A stretch of DNA of 64,000 nucleotides from Amycolatopsis rifamycinica (GTDB lineage: Bacteria; Actinomycetota; Actinomycetes; Mycobacteriales; Pseudonocardiaceae). Under the pieces are notes generated by a model. It ran no database searches. It saw only the letters and a list, made by a program, of their open reading frames with translations, and was not told the origin of the DNA. The stretch lies in contig NZ_JMQI01000043.1 in the NCBI RefSeq assembly GCF_000695625.1, forward strand, positions 1 to 64,000, given 5' to 3'. Positions within the stretch are counted from its first letter, which is position 1; each line of letters opens with the position of its first letter. The position numbers were made by a program, and so were the translations under genes. Shown here one piece after another: positions 50,912 through 60,399 of this stretch.

Positions 50912-51574
50912 ATGAGCACAGTCACGGAACCTCGCGCCCCCACCGTGCGGAGCCGCTTGCGCGACGCGAAACGCTTCTCCTGGACGGGCTTCGCGGTCAC
51001 GGTCGGGGCGTCGCTGCTCGGCACGCTCGTGCCGGCGGCGATCGGCGCCGGCCCGGACGCGACGCTGGTTTCCACGCTGGTGGTCACGGTGCTGGCGGCC
51101 GGGGGGTTCACCGCCAAGGACGGCAGCGCCCGCGGCGTCAAGGCGATCGCGATCGTGCTGCTGGCGACGGGCGCGCTGGTCCTGACGGTGACCGGGGTGA
51201 CGGTGCTCGACCTGGTGCGCGGCCGCCCGGCGACGTTCCCGGGCGTACCGGAGGCCGCCGCGCAACCGCGGGTGCTCGTCCCCGAGTCGGTCGCGTGCGG
51301 CACGACCCCGGTGCACACGACGACCAGGTGCGCGGTCGCGGTCCGCAGCGTCGGCGCGAGCGCGCTGCGGGTGAGCGGGATCGAGCTGGACGGCACGGAC
51401 TTCGTGGTCGACGCGAGCCGGTGCGTGGGCCAGGACGTGGCGCCGGGCCGCCGGTGCACGTTGCTGGTCAGCTTCACCCCGGCCTGGAGCGGCGACCGCG
51501 TCGCCGACCTGACGGTCCACCACAACGTCCCGGGCCCGGCGGCGTTCGTCGAGCTCACCGGCCGCGGTGGTTAG
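50912..51574 (+). CDS. membrane protein with Ig-like (choice-of-anchor D/HYDIN-type) domain
   Basis: The 220-residue product has three hydrophobic segments (about 25-120) and a C-terminal domain of about 95 residues with the pattern of ASH/HYDIN Ig-like modules: ALRVSGIELDGTDFVV, CVGQDVAPGRRCTLLVSFTP and GDRVADLTVHHN. Paired cysteines suggest an oxidised, extracytoplasmic domain. The function is unknown. The ATG at 50912 lacks a strong ribosome binding site. Its stop overlaps that of the convergent membrane protein by 3 bases. Confidence 0.72.
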   Translation: MSTVTEPRAPTVRSRLRDAKRFSWTGFAVTVGASLLGTLVPAAIGAGPDATLVSTLVVTVLAAGGFTAKDGSARGVKAIAIVLLATGALVLTVTGVTVLDLVRGRPATFPGVPEAAAQPRVLVPESVACGTTPVHTTTRCAVAVRSVGASALRVSGIELDGTDFVVDASRCVGQDVAPGRRCTLLVSFTPAWSGDRVADLTVHHNVPGPAAFVELTGRGG

Positions 51575-51975
51575 CGCACGCCGATCCGGGCGCGCCGGGC
51601 CGTCAGGACCTGCAGGAGCGCCGAAACCGCCGCCAGCGGCAGGATCCGGAAGACGCCCAAGGCACCGGTGACGTTGTAGACGACCACGAACGCCGCCGGA
51701 GCCAGCAACGCGGTCACCACGACCGGCGGCTTCGGCCTCAGCCGCGTCAGGTTGACGGCGAACAGCGTGAGCAGCGACGACCCGGCCGCGGTCGCGACGA
51801 AGACGACCAGGCCGAGGAACCACACGCCGAGCCCGCAGGTTTCTTCGCCGCCGTCGCACATGTGGTCGTACCGGCCGGACATCGCGATCCAGAAGACGCC
51901 CGCACCGGCACCGATGAGGGCGCCCCACGTCCCCACCGCGACGAGGACGCGGGGGTCGGTCCGCTGCGTGGTCAA
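51571..51975 (-). CDS. small membrane protein, co-translated with pcp
   Basis: The 134-residue product has about four TM segments (VAVGTWGALIGAGAGVFWI, GVWFLGLVVFVATAAGSSLL, and two more) with a short cysteine-bearing loop (MCDGGEETCG). No family is recognised. It starts at TTG 51975, overlapping the pcp stop (TTGA). The frame is open further upstream but that part is the shadow of pcp. It depends on pcp translation. Confidence 0.7.
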   Translation of the reverse strand: MTTQRTDPRVLVAVGTWGALIGAGAGVFWIAMSGRYDHMCDGGEETCGLGVWFLGLVVFVATAAGSSLLTLFAVNLTRLRPKPPVVVTALLAPAAFVVVYNVTGALGVFRILPLAAVSALLQVLTARRARIGVR

Positions 51976-52613
51976 TGCTCCGCGCCCGCGCTGACCGCCA
52001 GGTCCTCGGTGACCCGCAACGCCGTGTCCGCCACCGCTTCGAGCGCGTCGGCGATCCGGTCCACGCTCAGCGACGCCTCGGGCTTGCCCGCCGCCGCGAC
52101 CTGCTCCGGGCTGAACGGGACGTGCACGAAACCGCCGCGGACGCCCGGGAACTCCGTGACCAGCAGGTGCATCAACCCGTAGAACACCTGGTTGCACACG
52201 TACGTCCCGGCGGTGTGGGACACCGACGCCGGTACGCCCGCGGCGCGGATCGCCGCCACGCACGCCTTCACCGGCAACGTCGTGAAGTAGGCCGCCGGGC
52301 CGTCCGGGACCACCGGGGCGTCCACCGGCCGGGCGCCCGCGTTGTCCGGGATGCGGGCGTCGATCAGGTTGATCGCCACCCGCTCCGGGGTCACCTCGGA
52401 CCGGCCGCCCGCCTGGCCGGCGCAGACCACCAGCGACGGCCGGTGCTCCACGAGAGCCCGCCGCAGCGCGGGCAGCGACGCCGCGAATTCGCAGGGCAGC
52501 TCGACCGCGGCGACGTCGTCCCGACGCGCGGCGAGCAGCGAAACCGCCTGCCACGACGGGTTGACCGACTCGCCGCCGAACGGGGCGAACCCCGTCATCA
52601 GCACCCTGGCCAT
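51972..52613 (-). CDS. pcp: pyroglutamyl-peptidase I
   Basis: Pcp removes N-terminal pyroglutamate from peptides in the cytoplasm. The 213-residue C15 peptidase shows MTGFAPFGGESVNPSW, the catalytic Glu in RSEVTPERVAINLIDARIPDN, the catalytic Cys in SHTAGTYVCNQVFYGLMH and the His in GGFVHVPFSPEQ. It lies downstream of the M1 peptidase gene beyond a terminator hairpin and overlaps the next membrane protein gene. Confidence 0.94.
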   Translation of the reverse strand: MARVLMTGFAPFGGESVNPSWQAVSLLAARRDDVAAVELPCEFAASLPALRRALVEHRPSLVVCAGQAGGRSEVTPERVAINLIDARIPDNAGARPVDAPVVPDGPAAYFTTLPVKACVAAIRAAGVPASVSHTAGTYVCNQVFYGLMHLLVTEFPGVRGGFVHVPFSPEQVAAAGKPEASLSVDRIADALEAVADTALRVTEDLAVSAGAEH

Positions 52614-52630
52614 GTGTCCTCCCGGAACAG

Positions 52631-52668
52631 CGTCGAGGCCACCCTACGTCCGCAGGGTGGCCTCGACG
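52631..52668 (-). terminator. terminator of the M1 peptidase gene
   Basis: A perfect 15-bp stem (CGTCGAGGCCACCCT and complement) with an 8-base loop lies between the M1 peptidase stop and the pcp start. Confidence 0.8.
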
Positions 52669-52680
52669 AACGACCGCGGA

Positions 52681-54105
52681 TCAGGCGGCGGGCTTCAGCC
52701 CACCGGGGAAGAGGTACTCGTCGGCCGGTTTGCCGGTGCCGTACACCCACGCGTCGAAGAAGCCCTGGAGGCTGCGGTGCGCGGCGAATTCGGTGAACCG
52801 CTGGAAGTCCGGCACGCTCGCGTTCCCGTCGCGGTGCAGCGACGGCCAGGTCTTCAGGACCCAGGAGAAGGCCCGCTCACCGATGTAGTTGCGGAGCGCG
52901 TGCAGCATCATCGGGCCCTTCGAGTACACGTACGTGAACTCGTTGCCCGCGCCCATGTCGTACAGCTTCCCGTTCCAGAACGCCGTGGAAGCCTTCTTGA
53001 CGTCGTCGGCGTACTGCTTGTTCAGGTCGACGCCTTCCTTCGCCTCGTCCCACAGCCAGGTGGCGTAGGAGGCGAAGCACTCGTTGAGGCAGACGTCGCG
53101 CCAGTGCTCGACCGCCACCGAGTCGCCGTACCACTGGTGGGCGTTCTCGTGGACGATCGTCGGCACCGTGCCGGCCCAGCCCGCCGAGTAGATCGGACGG
53201 CTCATGGTCTCCAGCGAGAAGCCGATCTGCTCGTTGAGGAAGATGCCGCCCGCCGCGTCGACCGGGTACGCGCCGAACTTCGACTCGAGGAAGTCGAGGA
53301 TCTCCGGCAGCCGCGCCTCGGCCTGCTTCGTCGAGTCGGGGACGCCGGGGGCGAACGCGCTGACGATCGGCGTCCCGTCCCGGCGCGTCTGGCGGTCGAA
53401 CGTCCACTTGTCGATCGCGACCGTCGTCAGGTACGGCACGATCGGCGTCTCTTCGGCCCAGACGTGCGTGGTGCCGCCCGGCGCCTTGTGCGTCCCGCGT
53501 TCGCGGCCGTTGGCGATCACGCCCCACTCGTCGGGCACGGTGATGGCGAGGTGGAACGTGGCCTTGTCGCGCGGGGTGTCGTTGACCGGGTACCAGGTGG
53601 TGGCCGACTTCGGCTCGCCGGCGACGAACGCGCCGCCGGCCCGGGCGAACTGCCAGCCGTTGTTGCCGAGCGCCGGGTCGTCGATCGGCGCGGGCACGCC
53701 GTGGTAGGTGATCCTGACCTGGAAGCGCTGACCCCGCCACAGTGCCCGCGACGGCGTGATGACGAGCTCGTGGTCGCCGGTCCGGCCGAACTTCGCGTCC
53801 CGCCCGTCGACCTTCACGGAGTCGACGGTCAGGCCGTGCAGGTCGAGGTTGAACGAGCTGAGCGACTGCGTCGCCCGCGCGGCGATGTCCTGGTCGCCGG
53901 TGAGCCGGCGCGACGCCGGGTCGTAGGTGACCTTGAGGTTGTAGTCGGCGACGTCGTAGCCGCCGTTGCCGTCCTGCGGGTAGTAGCTGTCACCGGCGCC
54001 GTCGCTGCCGGGCTTCGCCGAACCGCCCGCGGCGGCGACCCCGGTGCCGAGGCAGAGACCGGCGACCACGGCGGCCGCCACCACGACCGGTTTCCGTCCC
54101 CTCAT
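52681..54105 (-). CDS. secreted M1 family metallopeptidase (copy 1)
   Basis: The 474-residue product begins with a signal peptide (MRGRKPVVVAAAVVAGLCLG, cleavage near GVAAA) and contains the M1 aminopeptidase fold: an N-terminal beta domain, the zinc motif HENAHQWYGD, and the second-glutamate motif LNECFASYATWLW. The classical GAMEN exopeptidase motif is not obvious; the equivalent region reads AAGGIFLNEQIGFSLETMS. The ATG at 54105 has AGGAG upstream. It is divergent from the AfsR-like gene across 148 bases. A paralogue lies at the end of the window. Confidence 0.92.
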   Translation of the reverse strand: MRGRKPVVVAAAVVAGLCLGTGVAAAGGSAKPGSDGAGDSYYPQDGNGGYDVADYNLKVTYDPASRRLTGDQDIAARATQSLSSFNLDLHGLTVDSVKVDGRDAKFGRTGDHELVITPSRALWRGQRFQVRITYHGVPAPIDDPALGNNGWQFARAGGAFVAGEPKSATTWYPVNDTPRDKATFHLAITVPDEWGVIANGRERGTHKAPGGTTHVWAEETPIVPYLTTVAIDKWTFDRQTRRDGTPIVSAFAPGVPDSTKQAEARLPEILDFLESKFGAYPVDAAGGIFLNEQIGFSLETMSRPIYSAGWAGTVPTIVHENAHQWYGDSVAVEHWRDVCLNECFASYATWLWDEAKEGVDLNKQYADDVKKASTAFWNGKLYDMGAGNEFTYVYSKGPMMLHALRNYIGERAFSWVLKTWPSLHRDGNASVPDFQRFTEFAAHRSLQGFFDAWVYGTGKPADEYLFPGGLKPAA

Positions 54106-54253
54106 GAACGCTCCTGTCCGTATGCGGATGGGCATCGTCCGCAACGTATCGCCGGGCACGGGAGCTCCGGGCGATCGTGTCTTGTTTGTCCGGATAATCA
54201 GCACTTCCGTCGGGCGGCCCCGGCGGTGGCCCGGCGTCTGGAAAGCTGGACGC

Positions 54254-57200
54254 ATGCGCGTTGCGCTGCTGGGCCCGCTGCGGGCGGCGGAAGACGACGG
54301 CACGCCGATCGACATCGGCGGTGCCCGCCTCCGCATGCTCCTGGCCCGGCTGGCCCTCGACGCCGGGCGGGCCGTCCCGGCCGATGCGCTCGTCGACGGG
54401 CTCTGGGGCGCCGAACCGCCGTCCGATGCGGCCAATGCCCTGCAGTCGCTGGTCTCGCGGCTGCGGAAAGTGCTGCCGGTGGCCGTCGAATCCGGGCCGG
54501 GCGGCTACCGGCTCGCGGTGGACGCCGCCGACGTCGACGCCGAACGCTTCGAACGGCTCGCCGCCGAGGGGCGCCGGGAACTGGCCGCGGGGCGCGATGC
54601 GCAGGCCGCCGACCTGCTCACCGAGGCCCTTGCGCTGTGGCAGGGCGCCGCGCTCGCCGACGTCCTCGACGCGCCTTTCGCGGCCGCGCCCGCCCGTCGG
54701 CTCACCGAACTGCGGACCGAGGCGGCCGAAGACCGGTTCGAAGCCTTGATCCGGCTGGGGGAGCACGCGGGGATCCTGGCCGACCTGAGTGCGGCGGCCG
54801 ACGCCGATCCGCTGCGGGAACGGCTCGCCGGGCTGCGGATCCGGGCGCTGTGCGCCGCCGGGCGGCAGCCGGAAGCGCTGGCCGTCTACGCCGGGATCCG
54901 CCGCACCCTGGCCGATCAGCTCGGCGTCGATCCCTCGGCCGAACTGCAGGAAATCCACGTCGCCGCGCTGCGCGGGGAGTTCGCGCCGCCGTCGCCGGTC
55001 ACCGATCGGCTGCCGACCCGGCTGACCAGCTTCGTCGGCCGCGACGACGAGCTCAAGCTGCTGGCCGAGCTGCTCGGCGGTGCCCGGCTGGTCACCCTGA
55101 CCGGGCCGGGCGGGGCGGGCAAGACCCGGCTGGCCACCGAGGCGGCCTCCCGGCACCCGGCGCATCAGCAGGGCCGCGTCTGGTTCGCCGCGCTGGCCGG
55201 CGTCCGCGACCCCGACGACGTCGCCGGCGCGCTGCTGGGCGCGCTCGAAGTCCGCGACATCCGCACCGAGACCGAGGTCCACCGCCGCCCGCCGGACCCG
55301 GTCGGACAGGCCGTCGAGGTGCTCGGCGGCGCGGAAGCCCTGCTGGTGCTGGACAACTGCGAACACGTCGTCGACGCCGCCGCCCGGCTGGCCGACGAAC
55401 TGCTGCACCGGGCCCCGAAGCTGCGGGTACTGGCGACCAGCCGCGAACCACTGGCCATCACCGGGGAGGCGCTGTGCCCGCTCGGGCCCCTGCCGGTGCC
55501 CGCCGAACGCGCCGCCCCCGCGGAGGCCGCCGAGCTCGACTCGACCCGGCTGTTCCTCGACCGGGCGGCCGCCGTCCGGCCCGACTTCGTGCTGGACGAG
55601 TCCACAGTGGACCAGGTCGGCGAGATCTGCCGCCGGCTCGACGGGATGCCGCTGGCACTGGAGCTGGCCGCGGCGCGGCTGCGGTCGATGACCGTGGCCC
55701 AGATCGCCGGACGGCTCGGCGACCGCTTCCGGCTGCTCACCTCGGGCAGCCGCACGGCGCTGCCGCGCCAGCGGACGCTGCGCGCGGTCGTCGAATGGAG
55801 CTGGGACCTGCTGACCGAGGCCGAGCTGGTGCTGGCCCGGCGGTTCGCGGTGTTCGCCGGCGGCGCCGAGCTGGGGGCGATCGAGGCCGTCTGCGCGGAC
55901 GGGCGGCTACCGGCGGCCGACGTGCCGTACGTGCTCGGCAGCCTGGTCGAGAAGTCCATAGTGGACACGGTCGACACCGGGAACGGCGAGCCGCGGTACC
56001 GGATGCTCGAGACGCTGCGCGCGTACGCCACCGAGCGCCTGGCGGAGTCGGGCGAGCACGACTCCACGCGCCGGGCGCTGGGGTCCTACTACGCCGAGTT
56101 CGCCCAGCGGCTGGAGCCGACGCTGCGCACCGGCGCGCAGCTGAAGGCGATCGACGCGTTCGAAGCCGAGAGCGCGAACCTGATCGCGGCCCTGCGCGGC
56201 GCGATCGAGATGTCCGATGTGGACAACTCGGTCGGCCTGCTGGACGGGATGATCTGGTACTTCACCATTCTCGGCCAGGGTGGCCGGGCGGGCGGCCTGA
56301 TCCGCGACACGCTCGCGTTCGGCGATCGGCTGCCGCCCGCGGTCAACGCCGCCTACCGGGCGCTCGTCTACCTCATGGACGAGGTCCCGGTGCGGTCGGA
56401 GCAGGCCGAAATCATCCAGCTGGTCGACGATTGCGTGCGCACCGGCGCCGTGGACCGCTACCCCGGGCTCGCGGTGGCCCTGCCGATGCTGGCGTTCCTC
56501 GGCGGCGATCGCGAGGTCGCCGTCCGCGAGGTCCGCCGCGCCGAGCAGCACCCGGACGCGTGGATCCGGGCCGGCGGCTACTGGGTGGACAGCTTCCTGC
56601 TCGACGACGAGGGTGACGTCGCGGGCGCGGACCGGGCGCGCGAACTGGCCCACGCCGGGTTCGAGGCGGTCGGTGACCGCTGGGGCATCGCGATGACGCT
56701 CAGCTTCCAGGGCTACGCGTTGTCCCAGGACGGGGAAAGCGCGAAGGCCATCGAGGTCTTCCAGCGCGGCCTCGCCCTCTCGATCGAGCTGCGGTCGCAC
56801 GAGGATGCCGTGCAGCACTGGTGGCGGCTGGCCGTCGAGCACGCGCGAGCCGGGGACTTCGCCGCGGCCTGGCGCGACCAGGAAGCGGCGGAGCGCTACG
56901 GCCGCGGGATCACCAACCCGCAGCAGCGCGCCATCCTCATGTTCGGCCGGCTCGAGCTGCTGCTGCGCACGGGCGAGCTCGCCGAGGCGCGGGCGCTGCT
57001 CGACCGCGTCGCCTCCCTCGGCGGCGAGGACTGGTTCCCCGGCGGCATCGGCAACGAGTGGATCCACGCGTTCGAGGCGCGGATCCTGCTGGCCGAGGGC
57101 CGCTTCGCCGAGGCGGAACCGCACGTGGCCATCGCGATCCGCGCCACCGACCAGCGCGGCGACATGCCCGACATGGCGGGCTCGGTGGAACTGCTGGCGA

Positions 57201-57415
57201 CGATCCGCGCCCGCCAAGGCCGCCACGAGACGGCGGCGCGGATGCTGGCGGCGTCGGCCGTGGTCCGGGGGCGGATGGACCTCGGCAGTCCCGAGGTGCG
57301 GGCGCTGACCGACGAACTGCGCGCGGCGTTGCCGGACTACGAAACGATCCACGGCGAAGTCCGGATGCTGTCCAAAAAGGACGTCATCGCCTGGCTGCTG
57401 GCGGAGCTGGACTAG
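54254..57415 (+). CDS. AfsR/SARP-like regulator with BTAD and NB-ARC ATPase
   Basis: The 1053-residue product has an OmpR-type winged helix (about 1-90: VALLGPLRAAEDDGTPIDIG, ANALQSLVSRLRKVLP), a bacterial transcriptional activator domain (about 95-245), an NB-ARC-type ATPase with Walker A VTLTGPGGAGKTRLA and LLVLDNCEHVVDA, then a winged helix and a long TPR-like helical region. Such STAND proteins activate secondary-metabolite or export genes on sensing a ligand. The nearby targets may be the divergent M1 peptidase or the downstream DrrAB-like exporter; that is inference. The start at ATG 54254 follows GGAAAGCTGG, a weak site. Confidence 0.9.
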   Translation: MRVALLGPLRAAEDDGTPIDIGGARLRMLLARLALDAGRAVPADALVDGLWGAEPPSDAANALQSLVSRLRKVLPVAVESGPGGYRLAVDAADVDAERFERLAAEGRRELAAGRDAQAADLLTEALALWQGAALADVLDAPFAAAPARRLTELRTEAAEDRFEALIRLGEHAGILADLSAAADADPLRERLAGLRIRALCAAGRQPEALAVYAGIRRTLADQLGVDPSAELQEIHVAALRGEFAPPSPVTDRLPTRLTSFVGRDDELKLLAELLGGARLVTLTGPGGAGKTRLATEAASRHPAHQQGRVWFAALAGVRDPDDVAGALLGALEVRDIRTETEVHRRPPDPVGQAVEVLGGAEALLVLDNCEHVVDAAARLADELLHRAPKLRVLATSREPLAITGEALCPLGPLPVPAERAAPAEAAELDSTRLFLDRAAAVRPDFVLDESTVDQVGEICRRLDGMPLALELAAARLRSMTVAQIAGRLGDRFRLLTSGSRTALPRQRTLRAVVEWSWDLLTEAELVLARRFAVFAGGAELGAIEAVCADGRLPAADVPYVLGSLVEKSIVDTVDTGNGEPRYRMLETLRAYATERLAESGEHDSTRRALGSYYAEFAQRLEPTLRTGAQLKAIDAFEAESANLIAALRGAIEMSDVDNSVGLLDGMIWYFTILGQGGRAGGLIRDTLAFGDRLPPAVNAAYRALVYLMDEVPVRSEQAEIIQLVDDCVRTGAVDRYPGLAVALPMLAFLGGDREVAVREVRRAEQHPDAWIRAGGYWVDSFLLDDEGDVAGADRARELAHAGFEAVGDRWGIAMTLSFQGYALSQDGESAKAIEVFQRGLALSIELRSHEDAVQHWWRLAVEHARAGDFAAAWRDQEAAERYGRGITNPQQRAILMFGRLELLLRTGELAEARALLDRVASLGGEDWFPGGIGNEWIHAFEARILLAEGRFAEAEPHVAIAIRATDQRGDMPDMAGSVELLATIRARQGRHETAARMLAASAVVRGRMDLGSPEVRALTDELRAALPDYETIHGEVRMLSKKDVIAWLLAELD

Positions 57416-57420
57416 CACAC

Positions 57421-57468
57421 GCCGGAGGGGACGTCCGCCCCCGCGAACGTCCCCTCCGGCTTCCCCTT
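57421..57468. terminator. bidirectional terminator
   Basis: A perfect 14-bp stem (GCCGGAGGGGACGT and complement) has a 12-base loop and a TTCCCCTT tail. It separates the AfsR-like gene from the convergent transporter permease gene. Confidence 0.75.
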
Positions 57469-57497
57469 GGCGCGACTCACCCCCGTGTGTGCGCCTC

Positions 57498-58304
57498 TCA
57501 GACCCGCCGGCGGTAGGCCCAGGTGGCCAGCGGGAAGAACACGACCACGGCACCGGCCATCCAGGCCAGCGCCCCGGCCAGCGGACCGGCCACCGGCCCG
57601 CCGTTCATCAGGCCGCGCAGCGCGTTCGCCATCAGGCTGACCGGGCTGATGTCCGCCCACGCCCGCAGCCAGCCCGGCATGGTGGACGTCTGCACGAACA
57701 CGTTGCTGCCGAAGGTCAGCGGCATGATGAAGACGAACATCAGCGCCTGCGCCGAACCCGGCGTCTTCATCAGCATGCCGACGAACACCGAGCCCCAGCA
57801 GAAGCTCAGCCCGAACGCCAGCGCGAGCAGGATCGCCACGGCGAACTCGCCGGGGCTGGTCGCGATCCGGTAGCCCATCAGGGTCGCCACCACCATCAGC
57901 ACCGCCAGGCACACGACGTACCGCACGACGTCGGCGAGCACCGCGCCGATCAGCGGGGCCGAGCGGGCGATCGGCATGCTGCGGAACCGGTCGAACACGC
58001 CCTTGGTGACGTCGGTGTTGAGCTGCACGCCGACGGTCAGGCACGCCTGCAGGATGTTCATCACGATGATGCCGGGCACGACCATCTGCAGGTAGGCGTC
58101 GGTCGAGCCGGACAGCGCGCCGCCGAACAGGTAGACGAAGATGACCAGGAAGACGATCGGCATCAACGTGACGTCGGCGAGCTGTTCGGGGTTCTTGCGG
58201 ATCTTCAGGATGCCGCGCCAGGCCAGCGAAAGCGCGTGTTGGAGCCCCTTGCCGGGGCTGATGTGCCGCGGCGGGGCCGGGCGGTCGAGGGCCAGCGTCG
58301 TCAT
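57498..58304 (-). CDS. ABC-2 type transporter permease, DrrB-like
   Basis: The 268-residue product has six TM segments of the ABC-2 family, with the DrrB-like pattern QMVVPGIIVMNILQACLTVGVQLNTD, GVFDRFRSMPIARSAPL and FVQTSTMPGWLRAWADISPVSLMANALR. With its partner ATPase it should export a hydrophobic drug or antibiotic. The start (ATG 58304) overlaps the ATPase stop (ATGA), so the two are made together. Confidence 0.9.
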   Translation of the reverse strand: MTTLALDRPAPPRHISPGKGLQHALSLAWRGILKIRKNPEQLADVTLMPIVFLVIFVYLFGGALSGSTDAYLQMVVPGIIVMNILQACLTVGVQLNTDVTKGVFDRFRSMPIARSAPLIGAVLADVVRYVVCLAVLMVVATLMGYRIATSPGEFAVAILLALAFGLSFCWGSVFVGMLMKTPGSAQALMFVFIMPLTFGSNVFVQTSTMPGWLRAWADISPVSLMANALRGLMNGGPVAGPLAGALAWMAGAVVVFFPLATWAYRRRV

Positions 58305-59278
58305 GCCAGGCTCCCTTCGAGGGTCTTGTCCTCGGTGGACTGTTCGGCGGTGTGCCCGGTGAGGGCGAGGAACACCTCGTCGAGGCTGGGCAGCCGCAGC
58401 GCCAGCTCGTCCGCGGTGATCCCGGCTTCGTCCAGCTTGCGGACCAGGGTGGACAGCAGCACCGGGTCGTCGACCGGTGCGGTGAGCAGGCCGGATGAGT
58501 CGTCGCGGACCGGCCGGACGCCGGAGAGGTCGCCGAGGATCCGGTTGACGGCGTCCATGTCGGACAGCCGGGTCGGCCGGACCTGCAGCGTCTGGCCGCC
58601 GACGCGGCGCTTCAGCTCGTCGGCCCGGCCGTCGGCGACGACCCGGCCGTGGTCGAACACGGTGATCTTGTCGGCCAGCTGGTCGGCTTCCTCCAGATAC
58701 TGCGTGGTCAGCAGCACCGTGGCGCCCTCGGCGACGAGGCCGCGGACGACGTCCCAGACCTCGTTGCGGGCGTGCGGGTCGAGGCCGGTGGTCGGCTCGT
58801 CGAGGTAGAGCACCTCGGGCCGGCCGACGAGGCTGGCGGCCAGGTCGAGCCGCCGCCGCATGCCGCCCGAGTACGTCCGGATCGGGCGCTTGGCCGCCTT
58901 GGTCAGCTCGAAGCGGTCGATCAGCTCGGTGGCGCGGGTCTTGGCGTGGGCCCGCGAGTAGCCGTACAACCGTCCGATCAGGACGAGGTTCTCGATGCCG
59001 TTGAGGTCCTCGTCGACCGACGCGTACTGCCCGGTCAGCCCGATCAGGCTGCGGACCCGGACCGGGTCGGCGACCACGTCGTAACCCCCGACCGTGGCTC
59101 TGCCGGCGTCCGGTTTCATCAGCGTCGCCAGGATCCGGACCGCGGTCGTCTTGCCGGCGCCGTTCGGCCCGAGCACGCCGACGACCTGCCCGAACGGGAC
59201 CTCGAGGTCCACCCCGTCCAGCGCCTTGGTGTCCCCGAAGTGTTTGACCAGGCCCTCGGCCTGGATCGCGTGCGACAT
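58301..59278 (-). CDS. ABC transporter ATP-binding protein, DrrA-like
   Basis: The 325-residue product has Walker A GPNGAGKTT, Q-loop GLTGQYASVDEDLNG, signature YSGGMRRRLDLA, Walker B VLYLDEPTTGLDP and the H-region (switch Gln in LLTTQYLEEAD). The C-terminal DrrA-type extension ends with LPSLDEVFLALTGHTAE. These drive daunorubicin-type self-resistance exporters. ATG 59278 follows AGGAGG. No biosynthetic cluster is visible nearby, so the substrate is open. Confidence 0.92.
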   Translation of the reverse strand: MSHAIQAEGLVKHFGDTKALDGVDLEVPFGQVVGVLGPNGAGKTTAVRILATLMKPDAGRATVGGYDVVADPVRVRSLIGLTGQYASVDEDLNGIENLVLIGRLYGYSRAHAKTRATELIDRFELTKAAKRPIRTYSGGMRRRLDLAASLVGRPEVLYLDEPTTGLDPHARNEVWDVVRGLVAEGATVLLTTQYLEEADQLADKITVFDHGRVVADGRADELKRRVGGQTLQVRPTRLSDMDAVNRILGDLSGVRPVRDDSSGLLTAPVDDPVLLSTLVRKLDEAGITADELALRLPSLDEVFLALTGHTAEQSTEDKTLEGSLA

Positions 59279-59426
59279 GGGCGTCCTCCTTCGCTGTCGC
59301 GTTGCTGTGAACAGTGGACGGCGGCGCTGGCAGGCCACGCACAGCGCGCTGTCAGCGGCTGGCAGGCGCTGGTGGAGATCTTGTGGAGGAGTTGTCGGTG
59401 GCCGGGCCGCGCGGCGCCGGTCTCGG

Positions 59427-59432
59427 CATACT
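59427..59432 (+). promoter_or_regulatory. -10 element for a leaderless gene
   Basis: CATACT ends 7 bases before the ATG at 59440, consistent with a leaderless message. Confidence 0.4.
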
Positions 59433-59439
59433 CGGCAGC

Positions 59440-60399
59440 ATGGTGGTTGCGGAAGAGGCGCGGTCGCGGCGGAAGAACCGGCTGGTCACGGGCTTGCTGG
59501 GGGTCCTGGTGGTGCCGCTGGCCGTGCTGGCGGCGCTGCGCCTGCTCGGCTTCGACGGCGGCTGGTACACGCTCGTCGCGCTGTCGCTGACGCCGTACGC
59601 GGCGGCCGCGGGGCTGCTCGTCGGCGGCCTCTCCTTGGCGTTGCGGCGGTGGTGGATCGGCGGGGTCGCGCTGGTGCTGGCGCTCGCGCTGGCCCTCCTC
59701 GTCCTCCCGCGGATGTCGGTCGGCGAGCAGCGCGACCTCCACGGCAAGACCCTGCGTGTCCTCTCCTCGAACCTGCTGTACGGCCAAGCGGACGCGAAGG
59801 CCGTCGTCGACCTCGTGCGCGAGCAGCGGATCGACGTGCTGAACCTGGTCGAGATGACGCCGTCCGCGGTCGACCGGCTGACCGCGGCCGGGCTGTTCGA
59901 CCTGCTGCCGCACCGGGTGCTGCACCCGGCGCCCGGCGCGTTCGGCTCGGGGATCGCCTCGCGCTTCCCGCTGAAGGAGGTCAACCTGACCGGGGATTCG
60001 GCGGCCAAGCAGCCGGGCGCGGAGGCCGACCTCGGCGACGGCGTGGTGGCCGAGATCGTCGCCGTCCACCCGATCTCCCCGGACGTCGACGCCCCGCAGT
60101 GGGAACGCGAGATCAAGGACCTCTCGCAGCCGGCGGGCGAACACGGCCTGCGCATCCTGGCCGGCGACTTCAACGCGACGCTGGACCACGCGGCGTACCG
60201 GACAATCCTGGCCCGCGGCTACCGCGACGCGGCGGAGGAGCGCGGCGAGGGGCTGGCCCCGACGTGGCCGTCGTCGATGCCGGTGGTGACCATCGACCAC
60301 CTGGCGGTCGACAACCGGGCGGCCGTGCTGGACTACCGCGTGTTCGACGTCGCCGGCAGTGATCACCGGGCGGTGTTCGCCGAAGTCCGCCTGCCGTGA
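59440..60399 (+). CDS. membrane-anchored endonuclease/exonuclease/phosphatase family protein
   Basis: The 319-residue product has three N-terminal TM segments (about 15-95) and an extracytoplasmic EEP domain with RVLSSNLLYG, the metal-binding Glu in LNLVEMTPSA, AGDFNATLDH and the final His in GSDHRAVFAEV. The group covers Mg-dependent phosphoesterases such as DNases, sphingomyelinase-like enzymes and teichoic-acid- or phospholipid-directed phosphatases. The substrate is unknown. Its stop directly abuts that of the convergent sirtuin gene. Confidence 0.88.
   Translation: MVVAEEARSRRKNRLVTGLLGVLVVPLAVLAALRLLGFDGGWYTLVALSLTPYAAAAGLLVGGLSLALRRWWIGGVALVLALALALLVLPRMSVGEQRDLHGKTLRVLSSNLLYGQADAKAVVDLVREQRIDVLNLVEMTPSAVDRLTAAGLFDLLPHRVLHPAPGAFGSGIASRFPLKEVNLTGDSAAKQPGAEADLGDGVVAEIVAVHPISPDVDAPQWEREIKDLSQPAGEHGLRILAGDFNATLDHAAYRTILARGYRDAAEERGEGLAPTWPSSMPVVTIDHLAVDNRAAVLDYRVFDVAGSDHRAVFAEVRLP

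Noticed and set aside
52342-56616. A 1424-codon plus-strand open frame.
   Set aside because: It runs opposite pcp and the M1 gene and out of frame through the AfsR-like gene. It is Arg/Pro/Gly-rich with no domain.
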